Origin: Thalassobius vesicularis
GTDB lineage: Bacteria; Pseudomonadota; Alphaproteobacteria; Rhodobacterales; Rhodobacteraceae
Direction of reading: 5' to 3'
NCBI RefSeq assembly: GCF_004799325.1
Contig: NZ_SSMD01000004.1
Coordinates: 124,001-188,000 of the forward strand
Length of the DNA stretch: 64,000 nt
Below the pieces are notes generated by a model that was not told the origin of the DNA, searched no databases, and worked only from the letters and a program-made list of their open reading frames with translations. A program made the translations under genes and the position numbers. Positions 36,320 through 44,899 of this stretch are shown here, piece after piece (position 1 is the first letter of the stretch; the number at the start of each line of letters is the position of its first letter).

Positions 36320-37745
36320 CCCGTCAAAATGCCTGATCAACGGCGAATGGGTGGCGCCGGTCGGTGGGCGGGTACTGCCGTTGATGGACCCCTCGACCGG
36401 CGAACAGATTGGCGAAATCGCGCGCGGTGGGGCGGACGATGTGGATGCTGCCGTGGCTGCGGCGCGGGCGGCGTACGAAGGGGAATGGGGGCGGACTCCG
36501 GCAGCCATACGTGGACGTATGTTGCTGAAGCTGCGCGACCTGGTGCTTGAGCGGGTCGAGGATCTGGCCCGGATTGAGGCGATGGATGTCGGCAAGCCGC
36601 TGAAACAAGCTCGGGCGGATGCAATCGCTCTGGCGCGGTATTGCGAATTCTACGGTGGGGCTGCGGACAAGCTGCATGGCGAAACGATCCCCTATCTGGA
36701 CGGCTACACCGTTTACACCCTGCGTGAACCGCATGGGGTGACGGGGCATATCGTGCCGTGGAACTATCCAATGCAAATCATCGGGCGCTCGGTCGGGGCG
36801 GCCTTGGCGACGGGCAATGCCTGCGTGCTGAAACCCGCCGAGGATGCCTGCCTGACCGCGCTGGCCTTTGCCGATCTGGCCAAGGCGGCGGGCTTCCCGG
36901 ACGGGGCACTGAACGTGGTGCCTGGGCTGGGAAGCGAGGCCGGTGCCGCGCTGAGCGGGCATCCGGGGATCGACCACATCAGCTTTACCGGCTCGGTCGC
37001 GACGGGCATTCAGGTGCAACTGGCCGCCGCGCATAACGTGGTGCCGGTGACGCTGGAGCTGGGGGGCAAGTCGCCGCAAGTCGTGTTCGGCGACGCGGAT
37101 ATCGCGGCGGCGTTGCCGTTCCTGGTGAACGCGGGGGTTCAGAACGCGGGGCAGACCTGCTCGGCGTCCTCGCGCATTCTGGTGCACCGCTCGATCCATG
37201 ACGAGGTACTGGCAAAGATGGCCGAACGCTACGGCGCGCTGCGGGTCGGTCCGGCGATGGCGGACCTGGACGTGGGGCCGTTGATCTCGGCCAAGCAACG
37301 CGGGATCGTTAGCGGGTTCCTGGATCTGGGTCATGATCTGGAGACGGCGGCGCAGGGTCTGTTGCAGGATGCTCCGGCGGGCGGGAACTATGTGCAGCCA
37401 ACGCTGTTCGCAGGCGTGCGGCCCGACCACGTTTTGGCGCGGGACGAGATTTTCGGGCCGGTGCAGGTGGTGATCCCCTTCGATGATGAGGACGAGGCGA
37501 TCGCGATCGCAAACGGCACCGATTACGGGCTGGTCGCCAGCGTCTGGACGCGCGACGGGGCGCGGCAGATGCGGATGGCGAAACGCATTCGCACGGGGCA
37601 GGTGTTCATCAACAACTACGGGGCCGGCGGCGGGGTCGAACTGCCCTTTGGTGGGCGCGGCAAGTCGGGTCACGGGCGGGAAAAGGGGTTCGAGGCGATG
37701 TACGGCTTCACCACTTTGAAGACCGTGGCGGCGTTTCATGGATGA
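36294..37745 (+). CDS. aldehyde dehydrogenase family protein
   Basis: A 483-residue NAD(P)-dependent aldehyde dehydrogenase, full length. Catalytic residues are present: Glu in LELGGKSPQVVF and Cys in NAGQTCSASSRILVH; PWNYPMQ and FTGSVATG form the cofactor site, and EIFGPVQVVIPF is conserved. It would oxidise an aldehyde released from the imported compound to an acid. GGAGAGAG precedes the ATG at 36294. It is embedded in the M20/ABC operon, with eight bases of overlap to the next gene, so its substrate should be a product of that pathway. Confidence 0.93.
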   Translation: MTDLNLWFDPSKCLINGEWVAPVGGRVLPLMDPSTGEQIGEIARGGADDVDAAVAAARAAYEGEWGRTPAAIRGRMLLKLRDLVLERVEDLARIEAMDVGKPLKQARADAIALARYCEFYGGAADKLHGETIPYLDGYTVYTLREPHGVTGHIVPWNYPMQIIGRSVGAALATGNACVLKPAEDACLTALAFADLAKAAGFPDGALNVVPGLGSEAGAALSGHPGIDHISFTGSVATGIQVQLAAAHNVVPVTLELGGKSPQVVFGDADIAAALPFLVNAGVQNAGQTCSASSRILVHRSIHDEVLAKMAERYGALRVGPAMADLDVGPLISAKQRGIVSGFLDLGHDLETAAQGLLQDAPAGGNYVQPTLFAGVRPDHVLARDEIFGPVQVVIPFDDEDEAIAIANGTDYGLVASVWTRDGARQMRMAKRIRTGQVFINNYGAGGGVELPFGGRGKSGHGREKGFEAMYGFTTLKTVAAFHG

Positions 37746-38202
37746 CGTCTGCCTGTCCGGCCGGATCGAGGCGATCGCGCGGGCTGTCCGGGCGTTTCTG
37801 GAGCCTCGCTGGGCGGAGTGGCACTTGCACGAGGGCAGCCCCAGCCTGAAGACGCCCTCTCAGGGGACGTGTGGACGGTCGAGCCTGTTTCTGCGCGACG
37901 TGCTGCGCGGCCACGGGCTTCAGGCAGAGTTCGTGGCGGGTACGCCCTCGGAAGGCGATGAAGGGTTTCGATGCGGTACCGTATGGTGTGGGCACGCCTG
38001 GGTGGAGTGCGCGGGCTGGATCGTGGACGTGACGGCGGATCAATTCGGGGATGATCCGGTGATCGTCACCTATGTGGGTGATCGGCGGTACAAGGCCGGA
38101 GTCGATGGCTCGGCGCCAGAGTTTCTGGCCCGGCGGGAGAAAGTGGCCCGGCGGCTGATGGTGGAATGGAATGAACGCGAGGGAGAGATTTATGCGACTT
38201 GA
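37738..38202 (+). CDS. small transglutaminase-like protein of unknown function
   Basis: A 154-residue protein I do not recognise by name. The order Cys45 (QGTCGRSSLFLRDVL), His86 (CGHAWVECAG) and Asp97 (WIVDVTADQFG) matches the Cys-His-Asp triad and spacing of transglutaminase-like or arylamine N-acetyltransferase-like papain folds. There is no signal peptide, so it is probably cytoplasmic. It is translationally tied to the aldehyde dehydrogenase (8-base overlap) and the SDR (11-base overlap) in the M20/ABC operon. It may hydrolyse or transfer an amide-linked group from the imported substrate. Fold assignment is moderate; function is unknown. Confidence 0.7.
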   Translation: MDDVCLSGRIEAIARAVRAFLEPRWAEWHLHEGSPSLKTPSQGTCGRSSLFLRDVLRGHGLQAEFVAGTPSEGDEGFRCGTVWCGHAWVECAGWIVDVTADQFGDDPVIVTYVGDRRYKAGVDGSAPEFLARREKVARRLMVEWNEREGEIYAT

Positions 38203-38932
38203 AGGAAAACGGGCAATCGTGACCGGCGGGGCCAGCGGGTTCGGTGCGGGGATCGTGCGCAAATTCGCAGCCGAGGGCGCGAAGGTGATGGTGGCCGATC
38301 TGAATATCGCGCTGGCACAGCAGGTGGCGGACGAGGTGGGTGGGATCGCCCAGCACGCGGATGTCAGCAGCGGCGACAGCGTGGCGGCGATGGCCAGGGC
38401 GGCCGAGGCAGCCTGGGGCGGTGTCGACATCATCGTGAACAACGCGGGCATCACGCACCTGCCGAAGCCGATGGAGACGGTCACCGAAGAGGAGTTCGAC
38501 CGGGTGTTCCGGGTCAACTGCAAGTCAGTCTACCTTATGGCGCGGGCGTTCAACCCGATGATGATCGCGGCGGGTAAGGGGGCGGTGCTGAACGTCGCCT
38601 CGACCGCGGGGCTCAGTCCGCGTCCGAACCTGAACTGGTACAATGCCTCGAAGGGGTGGATGATCACCGCGACCAAAACGATGGCGGTGGAACTGGCGCC
38701 CAAGGGTATCCGCGTGAACGCCCTTTGCCCGGTGGCCGGTGAAACGCCGTTGCTGGCCAGCTTCATGGGTGAGGACACGCCGGAGATGCGCGCAAAGTTC
38801 CTGTCGACGATCCCGCTGGGGCGGTTCTCGCAGCCCGAGGATATGGGCAATGCAGCCTGCTTCCTGTGCAGCGACGAAGCGAGCATGATCACGGGCGTCG
38901 CGATGGAAGTGGACGGCGGGCGGTGTATCTGA
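38192..38932 (+). CDS. SDR family oxidoreductase
   Basis: A 246-residue classic SDR (glucose-1-dehydrogenase-like group): TGGASGFG near residue 12, NNAGITHLP near 83, YNASKGW with catalytic Tyr/Lys near 150, and the C-terminal MEVDGGRCI. It would interconvert an alcohol and a carbonyl compound with NAD(P). The ATG at 38192 has GAGGGAGAG ahead; a longer reading begins inside the preceding gene. It precedes a TauE/SafE exporter gene, an arrangement also known for the isethionate pair isfD-isfE, but the substrate here is unproven. Confidence 0.88.
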   Translation: MRLEGKRAIVTGGASGFGAGIVRKFAAEGAKVMVADLNIALAQQVADEVGGIAQHADVSSGDSVAAMARAAEAAWGGVDIIVNNAGITHLPKPMETVTEEEFDRVFRVNCKSVYLMARAFNPMMIAAGKGAVLNVASTAGLSPRPNLNWYNASKGWMITATKTMAVELAPKGIRVNALCPVAGETPLLASFMGEDTPEMRAKFLSTIPLGRFSQPEDMGNAACFLCSDEASMITGVAMEVDGGRCI

Positions 38933-38942
38933 GGCCGTCCTC

Positions 38943-39683
38943 GTGACCCCCGAGGTCATCGCCATCGTCGCCATCGGCTTTGTGCTGGGTGGCATCCTGA
39001 AGGGCGCGACCGGAGTGGGCGCGCCCCTGATCGCGGTGCCGTTGCTGGCAGCGGCGGTGGATGTACGCTTTGCGATCGTGGTGTTTTCGATCCCCAATTT
39101 GGTGCCCAACATCTGGCAGGTCTGGGCCTATCGCAAGACGCTGCTGCCACGCGCGTTCATCGCGCGTTTTGTGCTGACGGGGATGGCAGGCGCGGCGGTG
39201 GGCACCTGGGTGTTGGCCAACGTGCACACCGACTGGCTGGTGCTGGGCGTCGCGGGCGCGTTGGTGCTGTATATCGTGCTGCGACTGGCACGACCCGGCT
39301 GGATGCTGAGCTATGAGCGCGCGTTGCCACTGGCTCCGGTGGCCGGCTTCGTTGCCGGAACGATGCAGACGGCGGCGGGGTTGTCGGCGCCAGTCTCGAT
39401 CACATTCCTGAACGCGATGCGGCTGCGGCGCGAGACGTTCATGCCGACGGCCTCGGCGTTTTTCGTGGGGCTGGGGTTGGTGCAACTGCCGTTGCTGATC
39501 TGGTACGGGCTGCTGGACACCCACATGGCCGCGCTGTCGGCCGGTGCGCTGATTCCGCTGGTCAGTGGCATGCCGATCGGGGCCTGGCTGGGGCGGAAAC
39601 TGTCGCAGCAGGCGTTCGACCGGATCATCCTTGGGGTGCTGTCGATCCTGGCGGCCAAGCTGATCTGGGGCGCGTTTGCCTGA
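38943..39683 (+). CDS. TauE/SafE (TSUP) family membrane exporter
   Basis: A 246-residue integral membrane protein with about eight hydrophobic segments and the TSUP hallmark GGILKGATGVGAPLIAVPLL at residues 16-35, repeated in degenerate form in the second half (TMQTAAGLSAPVSITF). Members export sulfite, sulfoacetate or related organosulfonates, and some move other anions. Translation starts at the GTG at 38943, eleven bases after the SDR stop. As the last gene of the M20/ABC operon it may expel an anionic end product, possibly a sulfur oxyanion; this is inference. Confidence 0.88.
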   Translation: MTPEVIAIVAIGFVLGGILKGATGVGAPLIAVPLLAAAVDVRFAIVVFSIPNLVPNIWQVWAYRKTLLPRAFIARFVLTGMAGAAVGTWVLANVHTDWLVLGVAGALVLYIVLRLARPGWMLSYERALPLAPVAGFVAGTMQTAAGLSAPVSITFLNAMRLRRETFMPTASAFFVGLGLVQLPLLIWYGLLDTHMAALSAGALIPLVSGMPIGAWLGRKLSQQAFDRIILGVLSILAAKLIWGAFA

Positions 39684-39778
39684 AGCTTTGACCTACGTAG
39701 TTTCCGGTAGGAAAATCGTCGAAAACCCCTGTTTTCAAAGGGCGAAACGGCCCTGCAAAATGTACGGGTTTGTACTGA

Positions 39779-39808
39779 TTGACAGGTTGGAAGCCCAAAA
39801 TCTAGCAT
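39779..39808 (+). promoter_or_regulatory. promoter of the second branched-chain-type importer operon
   Basis: A consensus -35 TTGACA (39779-39784), 18-base spacer and TAGCAT (39803-39808) lie 47 bases before the GTG start of the binding protein gene, in a 171-base AT-rich gap. Confidence 0.55.
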
Positions 39809-39854
39809 ATGGACAGATGGTTGAACGCATCTTTTTTGATCAGGGAGGATCACC

Positions 39855-41036
39855 GTGAAACGTACTGTTCTGGCCGGGCTCGCCTCGGTTCTGGCTCTGG
39901 CTGCCTCGGGCGCACTGGCCGACATCAAGATCGCCCACGTGTATGGCAAAACCGGCCCGTTCGAGGCCTATGCCAAGCAATCGCATGATGGCCTGATGCT
40001 GGGCTTGGAATACGCCACCGGCGGCACCATGGAGATCAACGGCGAGAAGATCGTCGTGATCGAGAAGGACACCCAGCTGAAGCCGGACAACGGCAAGGCG
40101 CTGCTGGCCGAAGCCTATGGCGACGACGAGGTGGATCTGGCCGTTGGTCCCGTCAGCTCGGGCGTGGCGCTGGCGATGCTGCCCGTGGCCGAAGAATATG
40201 AAAAGATCCTGATCGTGGAACCCGCCGTGGCCGACTCGATCACCGGGGAAAACTGGAACCGCTATATCTTCCGCACCGGGCGTAACAGCTCGCAGGATGC
40301 GGTTGCGAACGCGATTGCTTTGGGCGGCGAGAACGTGAAGATCGCCACCCTGGCGCAGGACTATGCGTTTGGCCGTGATGGTGTGGCCGCGTTCAAGGAA
40401 GCTCTGGCCAACACCGGCGCCGAGATCGTGAGCGAGGAATACGTTCCCACCGACACCACCGATTTCACCGCAGCGGCCGAGCGTATCTTCAACGCGATGA
40501 AGGACGTGGATGGCACCAAGAAGCTGTTCGTGATCTGGGCCGGCGGCGGCAACCCGATGAGCAAGATCCAGGCGATGGACCCCAGCCGTTTCGGCATCGA
40601 AATGGCGACCGGCGGCAACATCCTGGCGGCTCTGGCAGCGTACAAGCAGTTCCCGGGCATGGAAGGCGCGACCTACTACTTCTATGAAAACCCGAAGAAC
40701 GAGATCAACGACTGGCTGGTGAAAACCCACCAGGAGCGGTTCGGCACTCCGCCGGATTTCTTCACCGCGGGTGGCATGGCGGCCGGTCTGGCCGTGGTCG
40801 AAGCGATCAAGAAGGCCGGTGGCACCGACACCGAGGCGCTGATCACCGCGATGGAAGGCATGGAGTGGGACACCCCCAAGGGTAAGATGAAGTTCCGCGC
40901 CGAAGACCACCAGGCGCTGCAGTCCATGTACCACTTCAAGATCAAGGTCGAAGACGGCGTCGATTGGGCCATCCCCGAGCTGGTGCGCGAACTGACCATC
41001 GACGATCTGCCGATTCCGATCCGCAACGGCAAGTGA
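39855..41036 (+). CDS. branched-chain-type ABC transporter substrate-binding protein
   Basis: A 393-residue type I periplasmic binding protein. The signal peptide (MKRTVLAGLASVLALAASGALA) ends near residue 22, and the mature form begins DIKIAHVYGKTGPFEAYAKQ, a strand-loop that differs from the first importer's binding protein, implying another ligand. Translation starts at a GTG with GGGAGGA ahead. It leads a five-gene operon in the order binding protein, LivG, LivF, LivH, LivM, unlike the H-M-G-F order of the importer at 7-12 kb. Ligand unknown; aromatic or amide compounds are common for such proteins. Confidence 0.91.
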   Translation: MKRTVLAGLASVLALAASGALADIKIAHVYGKTGPFEAYAKQSHDGLMLGLEYATGGTMEINGEKIVVIEKDTQLKPDNGKALLAEAYGDDEVDLAVGPVSSGVALAMLPVAEEYEKILIVEPAVADSITGENWNRYIFRTGRNSSQDAVANAIALGGENVKIATLAQDYAFGRDGVAAFKEALANTGAEIVSEEYVPTDTTDFTAAAERIFNAMKDVDGTKKLFVIWAGGGNPMSKIQAMDPSRFGIEMATGGNILAALAAYKQFPGMEGATYYFYENPKNEINDWLVKTHQERFGTPPDFFTAGGMAAGLAVVEAIKKAGGTDTEALITAMEGMEWDTPKGKMKFRAEDHQALQSMYHFKIKVEDGVDWAIPELVRELTIDDLPIPIRNGK

Positions 41037-41051
41037 TCTGAACGGCTATGG

Positions 41052-41083
41052 CACCGGGGGCGGCGTAGGTGCGGCCCCCGGTG
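41052..41083 (+). other. intercistronic hairpin behind binding protein gene
   Basis: CACCGGGGGC pairs perfectly with GCCCCCGGTG (10 bp) around a 12-base loop, followed by TTGCTTTT. It lies 16 bases after the stop and looks like a partial terminator or 3' stabiliser that raises binding protein output relative to the ATPase and permease genes. Confidence 0.7.
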
Positions 41084-41129
41084 TTGCTTTTCCCCGGGGT
41101 GGGGTGATTTTCCAGACAGGATGTTTCGG

Positions 41130-41894
41130 ATGAGCAGGGTGATACTGCAAACCCACGACCTGACGGTCCGTTTCGGCGGGCATGTGGCCGTGGACCACGT
41201 GAGCTGCGCCTTCAAAACGGGCGAGCTGACGGCCATCGTCGGCCCCAATGGCGCGGGCAAGACGACCTATTTCAACCTGATCTCGGGGCAGATCCCGATT
41301 TCCGAAGGACGGGTCGAACTGAACGGGCGCGACATCACGCGGGCCTCGGTCTCGCAGCGCTGTGATTTGGGGATCGGGCGGGCGTTCCAGCTGACCAACC
41401 TGTTCCCGAACCTGACCGTGCTGGAAAACGTCCGGCTGGTGATCCAGCAACGGGCGAAGCTGGGCTTCAGTTTCTTCAGCATGGCGGACAGCCATTCCGA
41501 GATCACCGACCGTGCGCTGTCGGTGCTGGACAAGGTAAAACTGTTTTCTCTGAAGGATCAGGCGGTCTCGGCGCTGAGCCACGGCAACCAGCGCAAGCTG
41601 GAGGTTGCGATGCTGATCGCGCTGGACCCGGCGGTTTACATGTTCGACGAACCCACCGCCGGGATGAGCGTGGACGAGGCCCCCGTCGTGCTGGACCTGA
41701 TCGCAGAACTGAAGGCCGAAAAGGACCGCACGATTCTATTGGTGGAGCACAAGATGGACGTGATCCGTACGCTGGCGGATCGTATCATAGTGCTGCACAA
41801 CGGCGCACTGGCCGCCGATGGTGACCCGGCCGAGGTGATGGCCTCGGACGTGGTGCAAGAGGCCTATATGGGCAAGGAGCTGACCGATGTCTGA
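41130..41894 (+). CDS. branched-chain-type ABC transporter ATP-binding protein, LivG family
   Basis: A 254-residue ABC ATPase: Walker A GPNGAGKT near residue 40, the LivG insertion GRAFQLTNLFPNLTVLENV, signature-like LSHGNQRKLEVAM and Walker B VYMFDEPTAGMS. LSHGNQR replaces LSGGQQ as in many LivG members. Two ATGs are in frame (41121 and 41130); the second is preferred because AGGA then stands eight bases away, while it is too close to the first. It overlaps livF by eight bases. Confidence 0.9.
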   Translation: MSRVILQTHDLTVRFGGHVAVDHVSCAFKTGELTAIVGPNGAGKTTYFNLISGQIPISEGRVELNGRDITRASVSQRCDLGIGRAFQLTNLFPNLTVLENVRLVIQQRAKLGFSFFSMADSHSEITDRALSVLDKVKLFSLKDQAVSALSHGNQRKLEVAMLIALDPAVYMFDEPTAGMSVDEAPVVLDLIAELKAEKDRTILLVEHKMDVIRTLADRIIVLHNGALAADGDPAEVMASDVVQEAYMGKELTDV

Positions 41895-42612
41895 CCCCAT
41901 CCTGAAACTCGAAGGCGTCTACACCGACATCGCGCAATACCACATCCTGCAAGGGGTGGACCTAGAGGTGCCGCGCGGTGGCGTGACGATGCTGCTGGGC
42001 CGTAACGGTGTGGGCAAGACGACCACGCTGCGCACGGTGATGGGCCATTGGCGGGCCAAGACCGGCAAGGTGCTGCTGGACGGGCAGGATATCACCACGC
42101 TGCCGACCCCGCAGATCGCGCGGGCAGGCGTGGGCTTTGTGCCCGAGAACATGGGAATTTTCAGCGACCTGACCGTCGAGGAAAACATGATCCTGGCGGC
42201 CGTGTCCGGCCCGATTGATCCGGCGCGGCTGGAGTGGGTTTTCTCGGCCTTCCCGCCGCTCAAGACGTTCTGGAAAGGCCACGCAGGCAACCTGTCGGGC
42301 GGGCAGAAGCAGATGCTCTCGATCGCGCGGGCGATGGTCGAGGAGCGGCGCCTTTACCTGATCGATGAACCGACCAAGGGGCTGGCTCCGGCGATCATCA
42401 GCACGATGGCCCGGGCGCTGCGCGAGTTGAAAGAGCAGGGGGCGAGCATCCTGCTGGTGGAACAGAATTTCAGCGTTGCCAAGGCGCTGGGCGACAGCTG
42501 TGTCGTGATGGATGACGGGCGCGTGGTCTGGTCGGGCGAAATGGCCGAGCTGGCCACCGATGCCGGGCTGCAAGAGCGCCTGATGGGGCTGAGCATGGAG
42601 GCGCATCAATGA
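41887..42612 (+). CDS. branched-chain-type ABC transporter ATP-binding protein, LivF family
   Basis: A 241-residue LivF-type ATPase with a normal Walker A (GRNGVGKTT, Lys44), signature LSGGQKQMLSIARAM and Walker B LYLIDEPTKGLAP. It partners the LivG protein encoded just upstream. The intact Lys makes it a useful control for the Arg-containing LivF at 11346. A hairpin-bearing gap of 61 bases separates it from the permease genes. Confidence 0.92.
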   Translation: MSDPILKLEGVYTDIAQYHILQGVDLEVPRGGVTMLLGRNGVGKTTTLRTVMGHWRAKTGKVLLDGQDITTLPTPQIARAGVGFVPENMGIFSDLTVEENMILAAVSGPIDPARLEWVFSAFPPLKTFWKGHAGNLSGGQKQMLSIARAMVEERRLYLIDEPTKGLAPAIISTMARALRELKEQGASILLVEQNFSVAKALGDSCVVMDDGRVVWSGEMAELATDAGLQERLMGLSMEAHQ

Positions 42613-42629
42613 TTTGTTTGGGTGGAAAC

Positions 42630-42654
42630 GCTCGCCCCTCCGTTACGGGCGAGC
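42630..42654 (+). other. intercistronic hairpin between ATPase and permease genes
   Basis: GCTCGCCC pairs perfectly with GGGCGAGC around a 9-base loop, 17 bases after livF and 19 before the livH start. No T-run follows. Confidence 0.6.
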
Positions 42655-42673
42655 CTCGCTGGGGGTGGGTGCA

Positions 42674-43705
42674 ATGAGTGCGGCTCCGAAACACGCGCCG
42701 ACGATGGCGAAGATGAGTTTTGCGGACAAGATCGGTCCGTGGCTGCCGATGCTGCTGGTGCCGGCGATCATGGTGCTGGGTCTGGCCTCGATCCCGTCCA
42801 TGTCCAGCTGGCTGACGCTGACGGTCAGCGGGCTGGCGATGGGGATGATGATCTTCATCATGGCCTCGGGCATGACGCTTGTGTTTGGCTTGATGGACGT
42901 CATCAATTTCGGCCACGGGGTGTTCATCTCGGTTGGGGCCTTCGTGGGCGTCAGCGTGCTGATGGTGCTGGCCAGCATGACCGAGGCCCCCAGCCTGGTG
43001 CTGAACCTGTTGGCCGTGCTGTTGGCGATCATCGCAGCGGCAATTGCGACGGGCGGCTTGGGCTGGGCCTTTGAAAAAGTCATCGTCAAACCGGTCTACG
43101 GCGCGCACCTGAAGCAGATCCTGGTGACAATGGGCGGCTTGATCGTGGTCGAGCAGCTGATCGTCGTTCTCTGGGGTCCGGAAGAGATCTACATCCTTCG
43201 GCCGCAAGCCTTGCAGGGCGCGATCACCTTTGCCGGGGCCGCGTTGGAGAAATACCGCTTGGTCGCCGTCGCTGTGGGTTTGGTGCTGTTCCTGGGGATG
43301 CGCTATGTGCTGCGCTCGACCAAGATCGGGCTGATCGTCCGCGCGGGCGTTGAGAACGGCGAGATGGTCGAGGCGCTGGGATACCGGCTGCGGCTGGTCT
43401 TCGTGGGCGTGTTCGTGGCGGGTTCGGCGCTGGCGGGTTTGGGCGGCGTGATGTGGGGCCTCTACCAAGAGGTGATCACCGCGCATATGGGCCAGCAGAT
43501 GATGATCCTGATCTTCATCGTGGTGATCATCGGGGGCCTGGGCAGTGTCGAGGGCTGTTTCATCGGCGCGCTGCTGGTGGGGCTGTTGCAGAACTACATT
43601 GCCTTCATTGAGCCCAAAGCCGCTCTGATTTCCAATATCGCGCTGATGGTGGCCATTTTGATGTGGCGGCCGCAGGGCATGATCCCGGTTGTGAAGGCGA
43701 AGTGA
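42674..43705 (+). CDS. branched-chain-type ABC transporter permease, LivH family
   Basis: A 343-residue polytopic permease. LivH features include LAMGMMIFIMASGMTLVFGLMDVINFGHGVFISVGAF near residue 55 and IGGLGSVEGCFIGALLVGL near 290. It is longer than typical LivH (about 290-310) owing to a 40-residue N-terminal extension with its own hydrophobic segment. The ATG at 42674 has a GGGGGTGGG site; in-frame sequence further upstream passes through the hairpin and is unlikely to be translated. Confidence 0.87.
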   Translation: MSAAPKHAPTMAKMSFADKIGPWLPMLLVPAIMVLGLASIPSMSSWLTLTVSGLAMGMMIFIMASGMTLVFGLMDVINFGHGVFISVGAFVGVSVLMVLASMTEAPSLVLNLLAVLLAIIAAAIATGGLGWAFEKVIVKPVYGAHLKQILVTMGGLIVVEQLIVVLWGPEEIYILRPQALQGAITFAGAALEKYRLVAVAVGLVLFLGMRYVLRSTKIGLIVRAGVENGEMVEALGYRLRLVFVGVFVAGSALAGLGGVMWGLYQEVITAHMGQQMMILIFIVVIIGGLGSVEGCFIGALLVGLLQNYIAFIEPKAALISNIALMVAILMWRPQGMIPVVKAK

Positions 43706-43706
43706 G

Positions 43707-44762
43707 ATGATCGTGAAATTGTTGTCGGGGGATACGCCCCGCTCGAAAATCCTGGGCGCGATCCTGTTGATGATCCTGGTGGCGCTGGCGCTGGCTCCGT
43801 TCCTGTTTCCGGGCATCCGCTCGGTCGATACGGCGGCGCGGATCTGCGTGTTCATCCTGCTGGTGGCGTCCTACGACCTGATGCTTGGGTACGGTGGGAT
43901 CGTCAGCTTTGCCCATACGATGTTCTTCGGCATGGGTGCCTATGGCGTGGCGCTGGCCAGTACCCATATGGGGCGCGGCTATGATGCGCTGATCGTGGGG
44001 GCCGTGGCGGGGGCCGTTCTGGCGGCTGTCGTGGCGTTTCTGATCGGGCTTTTCAGCCTGCGGGTTCGCGCGATTTTCTTTGCGATGATCACGCTGGCGG
44101 TGGCCTCGGCTGTTGCAGTGTTGGTCAGTCAGCTGTCGGGTCTGACCGGCGGCGAGGACGGGCTGAACTATCAGATCCCGCGCGAGCTGACACCGGCCTT
44201 CAAGTTCGGCGGCGAGGTGATGGGCGTGAAGCTGAATGGCAAGCTGTTGAACTACTACCTGGTGTTCGGCGGGTCGCTGATCCTGTTCCTGGTGCTGCTG
44301 CGCATCGTGAACTCGCCTTTTGGCCGGGTGCTGCAGGCGATCCGCGAGAACGATTTCCGCGCCGAGTCGGTGGGCTATCGCGTGGTGAACTACCGCACGG
44401 CGGCGACCTGTATCTCGGCTGCGGTGGCGGCGCTGGCAGGGTCGCTCTATGCGATCTGGCTGCGCTATGTCGGGCCGGACACGGTGCTGAGCTTCGAGAT
44501 CATGGTGGACATCCTGCTGATGGTCGTGATCGGCGGCATGGGCACGATGTATGGCGCAGTGATCGGGGCGACGGTGCTGGTGGTGGCGCAGAACTACCTG
44601 CAAGAGCTGATGGAGGTCGCCTCGAACTCCGTCGAGGGGGTACCGCTGTTGCCGCAGCTGCTGGATGCGGATCGTTGGCTGCTGTGGCTGGGGATCCTGT
44701 TCATCCTGAGCGTCTATTTCTTCCCTACCGGAGTGGTCGGGCGGCTGCGGGCCGGGAAATAA
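43707..44762 (+). CDS. branched-chain-type ABC transporter permease, LivM family
   Basis: A 351-residue polytopic permease of the LivM family: LVASYDLMLGYGGIVSFAHTMFFGMGAYG near residue 50, LQAIRENDFRAESVGYRVVNYRT as the ATPase-contacting loop near 210, and VIGGMGTMYGAVIGA near 273. Nothing but one base separates it from livH. It completes the second importer operon and is followed by a copy of the 23-bp repeat. Confidence 0.92.
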   Translation: MIVKLLSGDTPRSKILGAILLMILVALALAPFLFPGIRSVDTAARICVFILLVASYDLMLGYGGIVSFAHTMFFGMGAYGVALASTHMGRGYDALIVGAVAGAVLAAVVAFLIGLFSLRVRAIFFAMITLAVASAVAVLVSQLSGLTGGEDGLNYQIPRELTPAFKFGGEVMGVKLNGKLLNYYLVFGGSLILFLVLLRIVNSPFGRVLQAIRENDFRAESVGYRVVNYRTAATCISAAVAALAGSLYAIWLRYVGPDTVLSFEIMVDILLMVVIGGMGTMYGAVIGATVLVVAQNYLQELMEVASNSVEGVPLLPQLLDADRWLLWLGILFILSVYFFPTGVVGRLRAGK

Positions 44763-44798
44763 GCCCCGGCCGCGCGCGGACTGAGGGCGCGCACCGGT

Positions 44799-44821
44799 GA
44801 GTATTTGGATCAGAAAGAAGC
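44799..44821 (+). repeat. 23-bp intergenic element, copy 3
   Basis: GAGTATTT, GGA, then TCAGAAAGAAGC, preceded by a GCGCGC/GCGCGC hairpin (44772-44792). It lies 36 bases after the livM stop, in the gap before the MFS gene. Confidence 0.75.
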
Positions 44822-44899
44822 CAGGGGCGCGGCCAGTATCGGGGTTGCGCCCCTTGTGGTTTTCAGGGAAAGCTTGGGGGCTTTTGGGAGGAGGCGGAA

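Noticed and set aside
39731-39754. AGGGC/GCCCT hairpin behind the TauE-type gene as a terminator
   Set aside because: The stem is only five base pairs and lacks a T-run; not strong enough to call.
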